The notes under the pieces: model-generated | What the model was told of the DNA's origin: nothing | The model's input: only the letters and a program-made list of their open reading frames with translations | Databases searched by the model: none | NCBI GenBank assembly: GCA_029555965.1 | Contig: JAKQHY010000155.1 | Coordinates: 1 to 46,390, forward strand | Source of the DNA: Chloroflexota bacterium | Lineage (GTDB): Bacteria; Chloroflexota; Anaerolineae; B4-G1; SLSP01 | Length of the DNA stretch: 46,390 nucleotides | Reading direction: 5' to 3' | Position numbers and translations under genes: made by a program | Shown here: positions 11,608 to 20,290 of the stretch, in pieces | How the letters are laid out: each line of letters begins with the position of its first letter | Position numbering within the stretch: position 1 is the stretch's first letter

Positions 11608-12875
11608 TCAAACTTCCCGCGGATCGGTGATCACACCCCTCAGCGCCGACGCCGCCACCGTCGCGGGGCTGCCCAGGTAGGTGAAGGCAGCTTTCGATCC
11701 CATCCGCCCTTTGAAGTTGCGGTTGGCCGTCGAGATCGTCACCTCGCCGGGGGCCATGCAGCCCTCGTGCGCGCCAAGGCAGGGGCCGCAGCCGGGGTTG
11801 AGCAACGTCGCGCCCGCCGCCACCAGCGCGGCGATGACGCCGCGCGCGATAGCTTCCAGCAGAATCGAGCGAGAGGCCGGCAGCACCAGCAGCCGCACGC
11901 CCGGCGCGATGTGCTTCCCCCGCAAAATTTCCGCCGCCGCTTCCAAATCTTCCAGCCGCCCGTTGGTACACGTCCCGATGAGCGCCTGATCAATCTTCAC
12001 GCCCGTCACCTCGTCCACCGGCGCGACATTGTCCACTGTATGCGGCTGCGCCACCTGCGGCGCAAGCGTACTCACATCATACTCGATGAGGCGGGCATAG
12101 ACGGCATCCGCATCCGCTCTCACCCCCTCACCCCCTCTCCCCCTCTCCCTCTCTCCCCCTCGCCCTTCCAGCCACGCCCACGTCGTCTCGTCCGGCGCCA
12201 CCACCGCGTTCTTCGCGCCCATCTCGGCGGCCATGTTGCACAGCACCATCCGCCGGCGACGCTCATCGCGCGGATGGCTTCGCCCGCAAACTCAACGGAG
12301 CAATAGTCCGCCCCATCCGCCCCCAGATTGCCGATGAGCTTCAAAATCACGTCTTTGGCGGAGACGCGCGGCGGCAGCGCGCCGTGGAGGACGATGCGCA
12401 GTGTCTCCGGGACGCGCAGCCAGATCGCGCCGGTCGCCATCACGGCGGCGGCCTCCGTGCGCCCAATGCCGGCCGCAAACGCGCCGAACGCGCCCGCCGT
12501 CGGCGTATGGGAGTCGCTGCCGACGATCACCGCGCCGGGCCAGGCGTGTCCTTTTTCCGGCAAGACCTGGTGGCAGATGCCCTCGCCGATGTCGTAGAAC
12601 GCCGTGATCCCCTGCTCGGCGACGAAGGCGCGGGTCGCCTTGTGGCTGGCGGCATAGGTCTCGTTGGCCGCCGGGGTGACGTGATCGAGGACGATGACGT
12701 GCATGGCCGGGTCGGCCACCCGCGTCACGCCGATTTCGCGGAATTTACTGGCGATGTCCGCCGTGTTGTCGTGGGTGAGCAACTTATCAGGCCGCACCGT
12801 CACAATCTGCCCCGGCACGACGCTTTCCAGCCCGGCCTTGCGGGCCAATACTTTTTCAGCAAAGGTCATTCCCAT
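11608..12875 (-). pseudogene. Aconitase-family (LeuC/homoaconitase-like) large subunit, frameshifted
   Basis: Read leftwards from ATG 12875 (GGAG seven bases upstream). The first 210 or so codons give a normal large subunit: MTFAEKVLARKAG, LLTHDNTADIASKF, VLDHVTPAAN, GSDSHTPTAGAFGAFAAGIG. Near 12250-12260 the frame changes; the expected continuation ([17 protein letters not shown]) is one frame over and runs to the stop at 11608 with the Fe-S motifs GTCTNGR and [13 protein letters not shown]. One missing base would join both halves. A pyrimidine-rich repeat at about 12120-12166 adds an in-frame Gly/Arg/Glu stretch ([10 protein letters not shown]). The archaeal-type LeuC/HacA group isomerises isopropylmalate or homocitrate; the substrate is not decidable. 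The shift may be real or a sequencing error. Confidence 0.75.
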
Positions 12876-12944
12876 AGGTTCACTCCAAGCAGATTTCAGA
12901 ATGGTGAAACGTTTGAACGTTAACACATTCAAACGTTGGAAACA

Positions 12945-13712
12945 TCATCCCCGCACCCAGTAGAGGATGGCGACGATGACGCCGATGCCCACCACGATCC
13001 AGCGCAGCGTCTGCGGGGGGATGCGGCTTGCCAGTTTCCCGCCGAGCGTGCCGCCGAGCCAGGCGCCCACGGCCATCACCAGCGCCACCGACCACACCAC
13101 CTGCCCGGAGAAGACGAAGAAGATCGCGGCGGCGATGTTGGTGCTGAAGGCGACAGCCTGTTTGAGGGCGTTGAGGCGGGTGAGCGAGTCGTCCAGCACA
13201 AGGCCCAGCACCGCCAGCACGATCACACTCAGCCCCGCGCCGAAGTAGCCGCCGTAGATCGCGGCCAGGGCGATGGGGAGGGCGGCCCAACTTTCCGCGC
13301 GCGGGCGCGCGCCGGACTGCGCCGAGCGCCTGGTGAGCCAGGCGCGCAACGGTGTCTGCGCCGCCAGCAACCCCGCCGCCAGCAAAATCAGAAACGGCAC
13401 GAGGGAGCGAAAGAGTTTCTCGCCGGTGTTCAGGAGCAGGATGCCGCCGATGATCCCCCCGACGACGGCCGCCGGTACGACAAACCACAGGCGGCGCTTC
13501 TGCTCGCGCAAATCCGCAGATTGCGCGAAGGTCGCGCCGAGATACCCGGGGCAGAGCGCGACCGTGTTGGTCACGTTGGACGCAATCGCCGGCACGCCCA
13601 GGGCGACGAGCACAGGAAACGTGATCAACGTCCCGCCCCCGGCCAGCGCGTTGACCAATCCGGCAGCCAGCGCCGCCAACGCCACAAGAAGCCAGTCAAA
13701 TCCATTCAGCAT
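12945..13712 (-). CDS. TauE/SafE-family membrane transporter
   Basis: 255 residues, about eight membrane helices, with the family hallmark near the N-terminus ([20 protein letters not shown], then [16 protein letters not shown]) and a related second half ([18 protein letters not shown]). The family exports sulfite, sulfonates or other organic anions. It sits between the small and one large aconitase-type subunit on the same strand, so export or uptake of an organic acid is possible but unproven. Its start codon region is close to an 8-bp tandem repeat array. Confidence 0.88.
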   Translation of the reverse strand: MLNGFDWLLVALAALAAGLVNALAGGGTLITFPVLVALGVPAIASNVTNTVALCPGYLGATFAQSADLREQKRRLWFVVPAAVVGGIIGGILLLNTGEKLFRSLVPFLILLAAGLLAAQTPLRAWLTRRSAQSGARPRAESWAALPIALAAIYGGYFGAGLSVIVLAVLGLVLDDSLTRLNALKQAVAFSTNIAAAIFFVFSGQVVWSVALVMAVGAWLGGTLGGKLASRIPPQTLRWIVVGIGVIVAILYWVRG

Positions 13713-13732
13713 GATGCTATCCTTTGCGAGAA

Positions 13733-13794
13733 AGCGGATCAGCGGATCAGCGGATCAGCGGATCGGCGGATCGGCGGATCAGTGGATCAGCGAG
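13733..13794. repeat. 8-bp tandem repeat AGCGGATC
   Basis: Seven full units of AGCGGATC, with G or T substitutions, and a partial eighth, just upstream of the TauE/SafE start. The same 8-bp unit, in reverse complement, is found inside the coding region of the aconitase-type gene at 15711-15778. Confidence 0.9.
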
Positions 13795-13837
13795 ATAGGA
13801 AATAGGAGATAGAAGGAGTGCATACCTTGTCACCGTG

Positions 13838-13912
13838 TCTCCCTCTCTCCCCCTCTCCCCCTCTCCCCGTCTCCCCGTCTACTGTCTACCGTCTACCGTC
13901 TACCGCCATACG
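13838..13912. repeat. Pyrimidine-rich and TAGACGG tandem repeats at the leuD-like stop
   Basis: On the plus strand, CTCTCCCC-type units run to about 13879 and are followed by four CTACnGTC-type units. Read on the minus strand the latter are TAGACGG repeats, and the first TAG is the stop codon of the small-subunit gene (its last codons GGT AGA CGG TAG lie in the repeat). Confidence 0.8.
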
Positions 13913-14420
13913 CAAACAAGTCGCCGGCCTGGTAAATGTCCATCTGCACCTGTGAGAAGGGCTGTCCGGCATAGCGGGTTGCGCCGTTGCGGCGGAGTTC
14001 GCCAGTGACGAAGTCCACTTGCAGAGTGTCGCCGTTCTGAAAATCCGCGGCGCAGCGGGTGAGGTCGGGGAGGCTGAGAATCGGCAGGCCGCTGTTGATG
14101 GCATTGCGCTTGTAGATCGCGCCGAAGCTCTCAGCGATGAGCGCGCCAACGCCGAGCGCGCGGAAACAGTCCACCGCCTGCTGCCGCGACGATCCGGCCC
14201 CGAAATTCTTGCCGGCCATCACCAGATCGCCAGGCTCCGCGCGGCCGGCGAAATCCTCCCACCCTCGCAAATTGTCGAGGGCGTACTGCCCCATCTGCGC
14301 TACGTCGGTAATGTGCAGGTAGCGGTTATGGAAAATCATATCGGTGTCAATGTCGTCGTATAGTTGGCCTGCCGGGTTGCGTAAGACCCACAGGCGTCCG
14401 GTGATTTGAGTGGGTTTCAT
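13893..14420 (-). CDS. Aconitase-family small (swivel) subunit, LeuD-like
   Basis: 175 residues. The swivelling domain signature is clear: YDDIDTDMIFHNRYL, GDLVMAGKNFGAGSSRQQAV and IAESFGAIYKRNAINSGLPI. It pairs with a LeuC/HacA-type large subunit to form the dehydratase active site; GSSR contributes substrate-binding residues. It lies between two large subunits and could serve either. ATG 14420 (MKPTQITG) was chosen over an upstream start at 14462 that would overlap the next gene. The last residues and stop are supplied by a TAGACGG repeat. Substrate (isopropylmalate, homoaconitate, other) is undetermined. Confidence 0.88.
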   Translation of the reverse strand: MKPTQITGRLWVLRNPAGQLYDDIDTDMIFHNRYLHITDVAQMGQYALDNLRGWEDFAGRAEPGDLVMAGKNFGAGSSRQQAVDCFRALGVGALIAESFGAIYKRNAINSGLPILSLPDLTRCAADFQNGDTLQVDFVTGELRRNGATRYAGQPFSQVQMDIYQAGDLFAYGGRR

Positions 14421-14436
14421 CTTTCTACTTCCAGAA

Positions 14437-15072
14437 TCAGATCCATTGCAGAATGGCGCCAAAAACGATCAGGCAGAGAACGTCAAATCCCAAAATGCTG
14501 CCCACAGTGATGGCTTTGGCCTTGATGGTTTTCATATCGTGAACCCAGTAGGACACTGCGAAGAAGTGGAAATAGCCGATCAGGAAAATCAGCCACGGCG
14601 CGCGGGCGCTCCACCAGGCGTGTTCCCAGGTCAGCGCGTTGACCGCGTTGAGCAGAACCTCGATGAAGACGCAGAAGATCGCGTTGGCGATGGCGAAGAA
14701 CAGCCGGTTGGGGAGGCCCAAAATCCTCATCTGTTTGTCTCTGGGCAGCATTTTGCCAAAAGTGACGCCGGCGACGGCAAACATGAAGCAGATTTCAATG
14801 TTCAGGCCGATGAGCAGCAGGTACGCCGTCTTACCCGGCGCGCCCCACACCGGCGCGCGGCCGTTGAAGTGGAAAAACAGGGCGTTCCAGATTTCGTTGA
14901 ACCAATCCATCCCCCAGAACGCCAGCCCAGCAAAGACCAGGTCCCAGTTGCGGCGCTCGATCTCCGTCGCGTAGACGTAGACGACGAACGCAAACAGGGG
15001 GATGACATACCATTGAAACTGGCCCCCATCGCGTAAAATCTTCAAGGCTTGTTGTGCGAATTCGGTTGGCAT
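14437..15072 (-). CDS. Six-helix membrane protein of unknown function
   Basis: 211 residues, mostly hydrophobic, with about six helices and many aromatic residues (GMDWFNEIWNALFFHFNG, IGLNIEICFMFAVAG, WLIFLIGYFHFFAVSYW). I do not recognise the family. GAGGAATT precedes the ATG. It ends 16 bp before the small-subunit start and follows a large subunit, so it appears to belong to the aconitase-type operon; a transporter or redox membrane partner is possible but there is no motif to support either. Confidence 0.78.
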   Translation of the reverse strand: MPTEFAQQALKILRDGGQFQWYVIPLFAFVVYVYATEIERRNWDLVFAGLAFWGMDWFNEIWNALFFHFNGRAPVWGAPGKTAYLLLIGLNIEICFMFAVAGVTFGKMLPRDKQMRILGLPNRLFFAIANAIFCVFIEVLLNAVNALTWEHAWWSARAPWLIFLIGYFHFFAVSYWVHDMKTIKAKAITVGSILGFDVLCLIVFGAILQWI

Positions 15073-15089
15073 AATTCCTCCTCAAAGAA

Positions 15090-15147
15090 TAACAGGATCA
15101 CAGAATGCGCGGATCAAAAATCCGTTTCAATCCGTTCAATCCGTTGA
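15090..15147. repeat. AATCCGTT-type tandem repeat
   Basis: Contains GGATCAAAAATCCGTTT followed by CAATCCGTT units. Near-identical copies occur at 34121-34149 and 43459-43520, each between minus-strand genes. Confidence 0.75.
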
Positions 15148-15164
15148 CATAGAACAATGAAAAG

Positions 15165-16466
15165 TCATCGGGGTACGGTGATTTCTCCTTTGAGCGCGCA
15201 CCACGCCGCTGTGACCGGGCTGGCGAGGTAGGTTTCGCCCGCGCCCTGCTTGCCGGGAAAGTTGCGGTTGCTGGTGCTGACCTGAACTTCGCCCTTGCCC
15301 GTCATCCCCAGGTGACCGGACGCGCAGCCGCCGCAGCCGGGGTTGCTGATGATGAAGCCGGCATCGAACAGGGTTTGCAGCACGCCCGATGTGAGCATCT
15401 GCGCGTAAACCCGGCGGGTGGCCGGCACCACCGTCGCCATCACGTGCGGCGCGACGCGCTGCCCGCGCACAATCTCCGCGACGGCGGCAAAGTCCTCGAA
15501 GCGGCCGTTGGTGCAGGAGCCGAAGAGCACGCTGTCAATGCGCCGCCCCGCCGCCTCGCGCACCGGCACGACATTGGCCGGACTCGGCGGGCACGCGATG
15601 AGCGGCTCAAGATCGGTGAGGTCAATGGTGACAGTTTCGACATAGTCAGCGTCGGCGTCAGGGAGTAGGGAGGTGGGAGGTGGGAGGTGGGAGGTGGGAG
15701 TAGAGACTCGCTGCTCCGCTGCTCCGCTTTTTCGCTGATCCGCTGATTCGCTTTCTCGCTGCTCCGCTGATCCGCTAATGGGAAACCCGATGATCCCGCC
15801 CATCTCCGTGACCTGGCTCGCCAGGGTGATGCAACCGGCGAGGTCGAGAGCGTCAATGGCGGGGCCGCAGAATTCGATGGCGCGGCCCAGCGCGCCGTTG
15901 GAGCCGAGGACGCGCAGCACGGCCAGCGTCAGGTCGCGGGCGGTGCAGGGATAACGTGGCGCACCTTTGAGGATGACCTTCATCGTCGGCGGGACTTCAA
16001 ACCAGGTGCGCCCGGTTTTGAAGGCGAAGGCGATGTCCTGATCGCCCATCCCCTGCCCGAACGCGCCCACCGCGCCGAGGATGTTGAGGTGGCTGTCGGT
16101 GCCAACGAAGGTGACGCCGGGGCCGACCAGCCCCTCCTCGATGGCGACGTGGGAGCCGATGCCCGCGTTCACGTCGAAGACGCGCACCCCCTGCGTCCGC
16201 GCCCACTCGCGGCAAAGCTGCTGGTTGTTGGCGTAGGGGATGTTGCTGGCCGGCGCGACGAGATCGAAGGTGAAGAACGTCCGGGCAGCGTCGGCCACCG
16301 GCACATCGCCGTAATGCGCGCGGTAGTTCTTGACGACGTTGGGACCGCCGAAATCGCGGGCGGTCCGCACATCCAGGTCAAGCCAGATGATGTCGCCGGG
16401 ATTGACCGACGCGCCTGGCGCGGTGTGCGCGGCGAAGATTTTCTGGATGAGGGTTTGGCCGGGCAT
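15165..16466 (-). CDS. Aconitase-family (LeuC/homoaconitase-like) large subunit
   Basis: 433 residues, intact. Fe-S cluster ligands lie in FGSCTNGR and NPGCGGCASGH; substrate-side motifs are FVGTDSHLNILGAVGAFGQGMG and VFDVNAGIGSHVA. The N-terminal DHVxP-type segment is replaced by FFTFDLVAPASNIPYANNQ, so it differs from the frameshifted paralogue at 11608-12875 and likely has another substrate. After GGIIGFPIS an in-frame insert of about 35 residues (SAEQRESESADQRKS... then Thr/Pro/Ser-rich) is made entirely of 8-bp and 7-bp repeats before the chain resumes at ADYVETV. It ends 9 bp downstream-oriented of hlyIII-like gene 16476, same operon. Confidence 0.88.
   Translation of the reverse strand: MPGQTLIQKIFAAHTAPGASVNPGDIIWLDLDVRTARDFGGPNVVKNYRAHYGDVPVADAARTFFTFDLVAPASNIPYANNQQLCREWARTQGVRVFDVNAGIGSHVAIEEGLVGPGVTFVGTDSHLNILGAVGAFGQGMGDQDIAFAFKTGRTWFEVPPTMKVILKGAPRYPCTARDLTLAVLRVLGSNGALGRAIEFCGPAIDALDLAGCITLASQVTEMGGIIGFPISGSAEQRESESADQRKSGAAEQRVSTPTSHLPPPTSLLPDADADYVETVTIDLTDLEPLIACPPSPANVVPVREAAGRRIDSVLFGSCTNGRFEDFAAVAEIVRGQRVAPHVMATVVPATRRVYAQMLTSGVLQTLFDAGFIISNPGCGGCASGHLGMTGKGEVQVSTSNRNFPGKQGAGETYLASPVTAAWCALKGEITVPR
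15664..15780. repeat. In-frame tandem repeats inside the aconitase-type gene
   Basis: 15668-15705 is a run of GGGAGGT units; 15711-15778 is a run of 8-bp units that read AGCGGATC/AGCGGAGC on the minus strand, the same unit as the intergenic array at 13733-13794. Total insert length keeps the reading frame. Confidence 0.9.
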
Positions 16467-16475
16467 AAGTATCCC

Positions 16476-17156
16476 TCAATGCGCCGGCGCCAGGTACAGC
16501 AGCACGGCGAAGTAATGGCACAGGCTGCCGGCCAGCACGAAGAGATGCCAGATGCCGTGCATGTAGGGGACTTTCTTCATGGCGTAGAAGATCACGCCGA
16601 TGGTGTAGGCCGCGCCGCCCGCCGCCAGCCAGATCAGGCCCCCCACGGGGATATTGTCGAGCAAGGATTTGAGGATCAGCACACTCAACCAGCCCATCAA
16701 AATGTACATCAACACCGAGGCTTTCTGTTGACGATGCATGAACAGCAATTTGAGGCTCACACCCAGAATCGCCAGTCCCCAAATGATGATGAGGAACGTC
16801 CAGCCCCACGCGCCCTGCACGCCGAGCAGCAGAAACGGCGTGTACGTCCCGGCGATGAGCAGGAAAATCGCGGCGTGGTCAATCACTTTGAGAACTCGCT
16901 TCGCCTGCGGCTGCTGGATGCTGTGATAGAGGGTCGAGGCCAGATACAGCACGATCAACGAGCCGCCGTAGATGCTGAAGCTCACCACCTGCGTCACGTT
17001 GCCGTACAGGACGGCCAGCACCACCAGCAGCGTCAACCCGGCCACGCTCAACCCTGCGCCGATCCCATGCGTGACGCCGTTCATGATCTCTTCGCCAATG
17101 GAGTAAAGATGGGTCAACGTGCGATCTTTTAGTTCTTTGAATTGTTCGGATGTCAT
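16476..17156 (-). CDS. Hemolysin III / PAQR-family membrane protein
   Basis: 226 residues, seven predicted helices. The family motifs are present: NGVTHGIGAGLS at helix 1, LYLASTLYHS with its Ser/His, VIDHAAIFLLIAGTYTPF, and a C-terminal HGIWHLFVLAGSLCHYFAVL. The conserved His/Asp residues form the zinc site of the PAQR hydrolase fold. Bacterial members are of uncertain function. The ATG at 17156 has AGGAGG about five bases upstream; an in-frame start at 17201 lacks one. It is the first gene of the aconitase-type transcription unit or a readthrough from the kinase operon. Confidence 0.93.
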   Translation of the reverse strand: MTSEQFKELKDRTLTHLYSIGEEIMNGVTHGIGAGLSVAGLTLLVVLAVLYGNVTQVVSFSIYGGSLIVLYLASTLYHSIQQPQAKRVLKVIDHAAIFLLIAGTYTPFLLLGVQGAWGWTFLIIIWGLAILGVSLKLLFMHRQQKASVLMYILMGWLSVLILKSLLDNIPVGGLIWLAAGGAAYTIGVIFYAMKKVPYMHGIWHLFVLAGSLCHYFAVLLYLAPAH

Positions 17157-17166
17157 AGAATCCTCC

Positions 17167-17388
17167 TTATTGTGGAATATATCCGCAGCCCTCACACACA
17201 TACGGATGCGAACAGCAGCCGACCACGGTATAACCGTACACCAAAGTATGTTCCTGCCCCTCGAACGCGCCGCACAGACGGCACTGCCGCCGCCAACAAT
17301 GCGTGGCGTCCGCGCCCAGGTCTACCCACTGATGCGCGCACGCCGCCGGCGCTGCGCCCGACTCGCGCTCAGCCAATTCTGGCTTCAA
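17167..17388 (-). CDS. Small Cys/His-rich zinc-ribbon-like protein
   Basis: 73 residues from a TTG start; overlaps the upstream HD-like gene by 20 bp and ends 10 bp before the HlyIII start. Contains CAHQW, CWRRQCRLCG, CCSHPYVCEGCGYIP: at least eight Cys plus His in CxxC-type pairs, typical of a zinc ribbon. Function not recognised. The TTG start and modest ribosome site make the exact start uncertain, but the tight packing between two same-strand genes supports a real gene. Confidence 0.55.
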   Translation of the reverse strand: MKPELAERESGAAPAACAHQWVDLGADATHCWRRQCRLCGAFEGQEHTLVYGYTVVGCCSHPYVCEGCGYIPQ

Positions 17389-17944
17389 GGGACTTCCCTG
17401 GCGCCAGCCGCAAGATGGCGTGGAAGCTGATGAAATCGGCGTGATTCACAATTGTCGCCTCGGTGGTGCGCTTCACCTTGTCGCCCTCTTCAGCATGCGC
17501 GGCGATGATGTGCTGCACGGTCACCGGCAGCCCGCACCGCGCGGCCAGTTCCACGCCGGTGAAGGGGTGGCGCAACAGTTTTCCGGCCGGCGTCTGGACG
17601 AAGACGCCCGGTTCGCGCTCCTCGTACTCCACCAACTTGCCCACATCCCGCAGGATGCCGCCAGAGATGAGCATGTCCCTATCCACCGGCACGCGGTCGC
17701 CGTAGATGGCGGCGAAGACTTCGGCGGCTTTGATGGCGATTTGCGCGACGGCCCGCGTGTGCTCGACGAAGTTCACCGGGCACGGGTTGATGAGCAGCGT
17801 GAACGGCATCCGTTGCAGGCTCTCCAACGTCCACCCGCCTTCCTGCATCGCCAGCTCCCACGTCTGGAGTGTTTTAGCGCGCAAGTCGGCATTTTGAATG
17901 AGATTGAACTCTGGGATCAGGGTCAAGAGTACATCCTGAGTCAT
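17369..17944 (-). CDS. HD-domain-like phosphohydrolase with altered HD motif
   Basis: 191 residues, all helical. It follows the HD-domain pattern: FVEHTRAVAQIA (first His), a GGILRDVGKLVEYE segment where the usual HD doublet stands, RHPFTGVELA, and HIIAAHAEEGD. The expected His of the HD pair is Arg (codon CGG), while the Asp remains, so metal binding may be changed. Its ATG overlaps the TGA of the hybrid kinase gene (ATGA), so the two are translationally coupled and the protein may act in the same signalling pathway. Substrate unknown. Confidence 0.75.
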   Translation of the reverse strand: MTQDVLLTLIPEFNLIQNADLRAKTLQTWELAMQEGGWTLESLQRMPFTLLINPCPVNFVEHTRAVAQIAIKAAEVFAAIYGDRVPVDRDMLISGGILRDVGKLVEYEEREPGVFVQTPAGKLLRHPFTGVELAARCGLPVTVQHIIAAHAEEGDKVKRTTEATIVNHADFISFHAILRLAPGKSLEARIG

Positions 17945-19920
17945 AGCGCCTCCGATGATTGGGGGTCTGGCAACGCCCCGGCGATCAGCGTCGCCAATTG
18001 ATCCATTCCAGCAGGTTTGGGTAACCAGCCGGCAAAGATACCCGGCCCCTCAAGATTCCACAACTCCTGTAATTCTTCTTCCAGGGGATGACCGGTTAGC
18101 AACACAATTTTACCGCGCCAGCGTCGTTGCTGGAGGTCGCGCAGCAAGGCAATTCCCCCCATCACCGGCATAACAACATCGCTGAGAATCACCTGGATGG
18201 GTTGGGATGGGGATTGCTGTTCCAAACGTTCTAGCGCTTGCTGTCCGTTTTCGGCGGTTAGCACGGTATAGTGAATCGTTTCCAGGTAATCCACCAGAGC
18301 CGCTCGCGTCGTCGCATTGTCCTCCACCACCAAAACTGTTTCGCCATTGCCCATAGGGAGTTCGCGGGCATCTTCCACAAAAGCAAGGGGGCGTTCTACG
18401 AGCAGCTCCGGCAAATAAATGTAAAACGCCGTCCCACGATTGAGTTGCGTCTGAAGATCAATGTAGCCATCATGAGCGCTCACAATCCCATAGACTTGCG
18501 CCAACCCCAGGCCGGTGCCTTTGCCGGGCGCCTTGGTCGTGAAAAAGGGTTCAAAGAGGTGAGCCAGCACGTCTGGCTCCATCCCCGCCCCCGTATCGGA
18601 CACCTTGATCTGCACCCATTCACCTTCCGACAGTTCCGGCAGCGGCGGCGTAGTCTCAGGCGTCACCACCACCCGCTGCACTGCGAAGCACAAATCGCCG
18701 CCTGCCGGCATCGCGTCCCGCGCATTGACTGCCAAATTGACGAAGACCTGCCGCAACCGCGCCGGGTCGCCTTTGATGATGTATTCCCCTGGCGCTGCCT
18801 GTAACGTGATACGGATATTTTCCGGCAGGGTGCGTTCCAGCAGTCTGATTTGCTCTTTCAGGAGCGTTATCAGTTCGAGCGGATGGCGTTCCATCACCGA
18901 ACGTCGTCCAAAATCCAATATTTGCTGGATCAATTCGGTAGCGTAGAGCGCCTGTTGGTTGATGATGGTCAGCCGTTCCTGGTTGCGGGCGGACAAATTT
19001 GGCGTGCGTGAAGCCATTTGCGCGTACAGGGTGATAGATGCCATAATATTGTTGAAATCGTGGGCAATACCGGCCGCCAATTGTCCCACGGCCGCCAGCC
19101 GTTCTTGCTGCTGCGCACGGCGTTCCATTTCATATTGCTGGGTCATATCGCGGATCACGACAACCCAGCCATCGCCCGGCAGAGCCGAAGACCCAGACGG
19201 CGCAGTAGCCCCGCTGATGGCACGCGCTTTGACCTGAAAGCTGCGGCTGTTTACTACGATCTCATGCCACAACCCCTTGGGTAGGGGCGCCAACAATTCC
19301 GCCAACGGGCGGCTTGCCAGATGCGCCAACACATCCCCAATCTCCGACGCCGCCAGGCTCTGCAAATCTCTTTGTCCCAAGGGATTTGCCAAAATGACTC
19401 GACATTGCGCATCCAACAATAACACGCCTTCTGGTACAGTGTCAATAATCTGTTGAAGGCGCTGCGCTTGCTCCTGGATGTTTGCCAGCAATCCCTTTGC
19501 GAAGTCCCGTTCCTGACGCAGCGCCGCCTGGGTGAGGCGCAGTTCATTTTTCAGGCGAATCCGTTCCTGCGCGTGGTGTAAGGCTGTATTTAAAGCCGTT
19601 CCATCTACTGGCTTGGGGACAAAGTCCGACGCCCCGGCGCGCAGCGCCTCGATAGCAACTTCCATACTACCGTGCCCGGTAATGAAGATGACCTCGGCAT
19701 CGGCGGATTGCTCACGGATGTGATGTAAAAGCGCAAAACCGTCCATCGGTGACATGCGCACATCGGTCAGCACAATATCGGGGTGTTCCTGGCGAAAGAG
19801 TTGTAAAGCGGCCTCTCCGTTATCCGCGGTGAACACCGTGTGTCCATCCAGGCGCAGATAGCGACTCAAGGTTTGCAAAATACGCAGATCATCATCCACC
19901 ACTAAAATTCGCGCATCCAT
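17941..19920 (-). CDS. Hybrid sensor histidine kinase (REC-PAS-HisKA-HATPase-REC)
   Basis: 659 residues, cytoplasmic (no membrane helix). N-terminal receiver with D53 (VLTDVRMSPMDG); a helical linker; a PAS-like domain around residues 150-260; HisKA with phospho-acceptor H287 in AAGIAHDFNNIMAS; HATPase with NLAVNARDAMPAGG, DTGAGMEPDVLAHLFEPFF and GTGLGLAQVYGIV; C-terminal receiver with VILSDVVMPVMGG. The HDFNN form is the HPK4-type seen in soluble hybrid kinases. The start at 19920 (MDARILVVDDD) was preferred over 19977 because receivers normally start there and AGAAG lies upstream. It is coupled by ATGA overlap to the HD-like gene. Confidence 0.93.
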   Translation of the reverse strand: MDARILVVDDDLRILQTLSRYLRLDGHTVFTADNGEAALQLFRQEHPDIVLTDVRMSPMDGFALLHHIREQSADAEVIFITGHGSMEVAIEALRAGASDFVPKPVDGTALNTALHHAQERIRLKNELRLTQAALRQERDFAKGLLANIQEQAQRLQQIIDTVPEGVLLLDAQCRVILANPLGQRDLQSLAASEIGDVLAHLASRPLAELLAPLPKGLWHEIVVNSRSFQVKARAISGATAPSGSSALPGDGWVVVIRDMTQQYEMERRAQQQERLAAVGQLAAGIAHDFNNIMASITLYAQMASRTPNLSARNQERLTIINQQALYATELIQQILDFGRRSVMERHPLELITLLKEQIRLLERTLPENIRITLQAAPGEYIIKGDPARLRQVFVNLAVNARDAMPAGGDLCFAVQRVVVTPETTPPLPELSEGEWVQIKVSDTGAGMEPDVLAHLFEPFFTTKAPGKGTGLGLAQVYGIVSAHDGYIDLQTQLNRGTAFYIYLPELLVERPLAFVEDARELPMGNGETVLVVEDNATTRAALVDYLETIHYTVLTAENGQQALERLEQQSPSQPIQVILSDVVMPVMGGIALLRDLQQRRWRGKIVLLTGHPLEEELQELWNLEGPGIFAGWLPKPAGMDQLATLIAGALPDPQSSEAL

Positions 19921-20192
19921 CAAGGTCTTCTCCGTACAGGCTCCCCGTGATTCCATATCGCCCACCAACCCGGCCATTACGTTAGATTATAGTATCTGAA
20001 TGAGCAAGGGCAATTACATAAAAATTGCCGCGGGGATTTTATGGCGTATATTGTTATGCAAAAAACATATCGTCGCGCGAATAGCAGAATTTATTGAATT
20101 TCGAGGAAAAAATAAATACCAGGGAATACAAATTCAGAGACCCTGATAGGAGAGGAAACTTGTCCACAGAAATTAACCACACAGCCGTGGGA

Positions 20193-20240
20193 CATAAGAG
20201 CAGCGGAGGGTCAAAGCCCCCCGCTGCTTTATCTCTTATG
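20193..20240. other. Hairpin in the intergenic stretch 19921-20290
   Basis: CATAAGAG (20193-20200) pairs with CTCTTATG (20233-20240), and CAGCGG with CCGCTG further in. It lies downstream of rpsT on the minus strand and upstream of the kinase, so it may end the rpsT transcript, but no T-run follows. I see nothing else of note in 19921-20290; a short plus-strand frame at 20094-20282 has no support. Confidence 0.5.
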
Positions 20241-20290
20241 ACGGCGCTGCTGCCGGATCGAGCCAGGCAACGCCTCAGTTAAAAAAACGG

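Noticed and set aside
13733..13794. CRISPR array
   Set aside because: The 8-bp units are contiguous with no spacers, and no cas genes are near.
20094..20282. Short plus-strand frame of 62 codons between the kinase and rpsT
   Set aside because: No ribosome site, no recognisable motif, and it covers an RNA hairpin (20193-20240).
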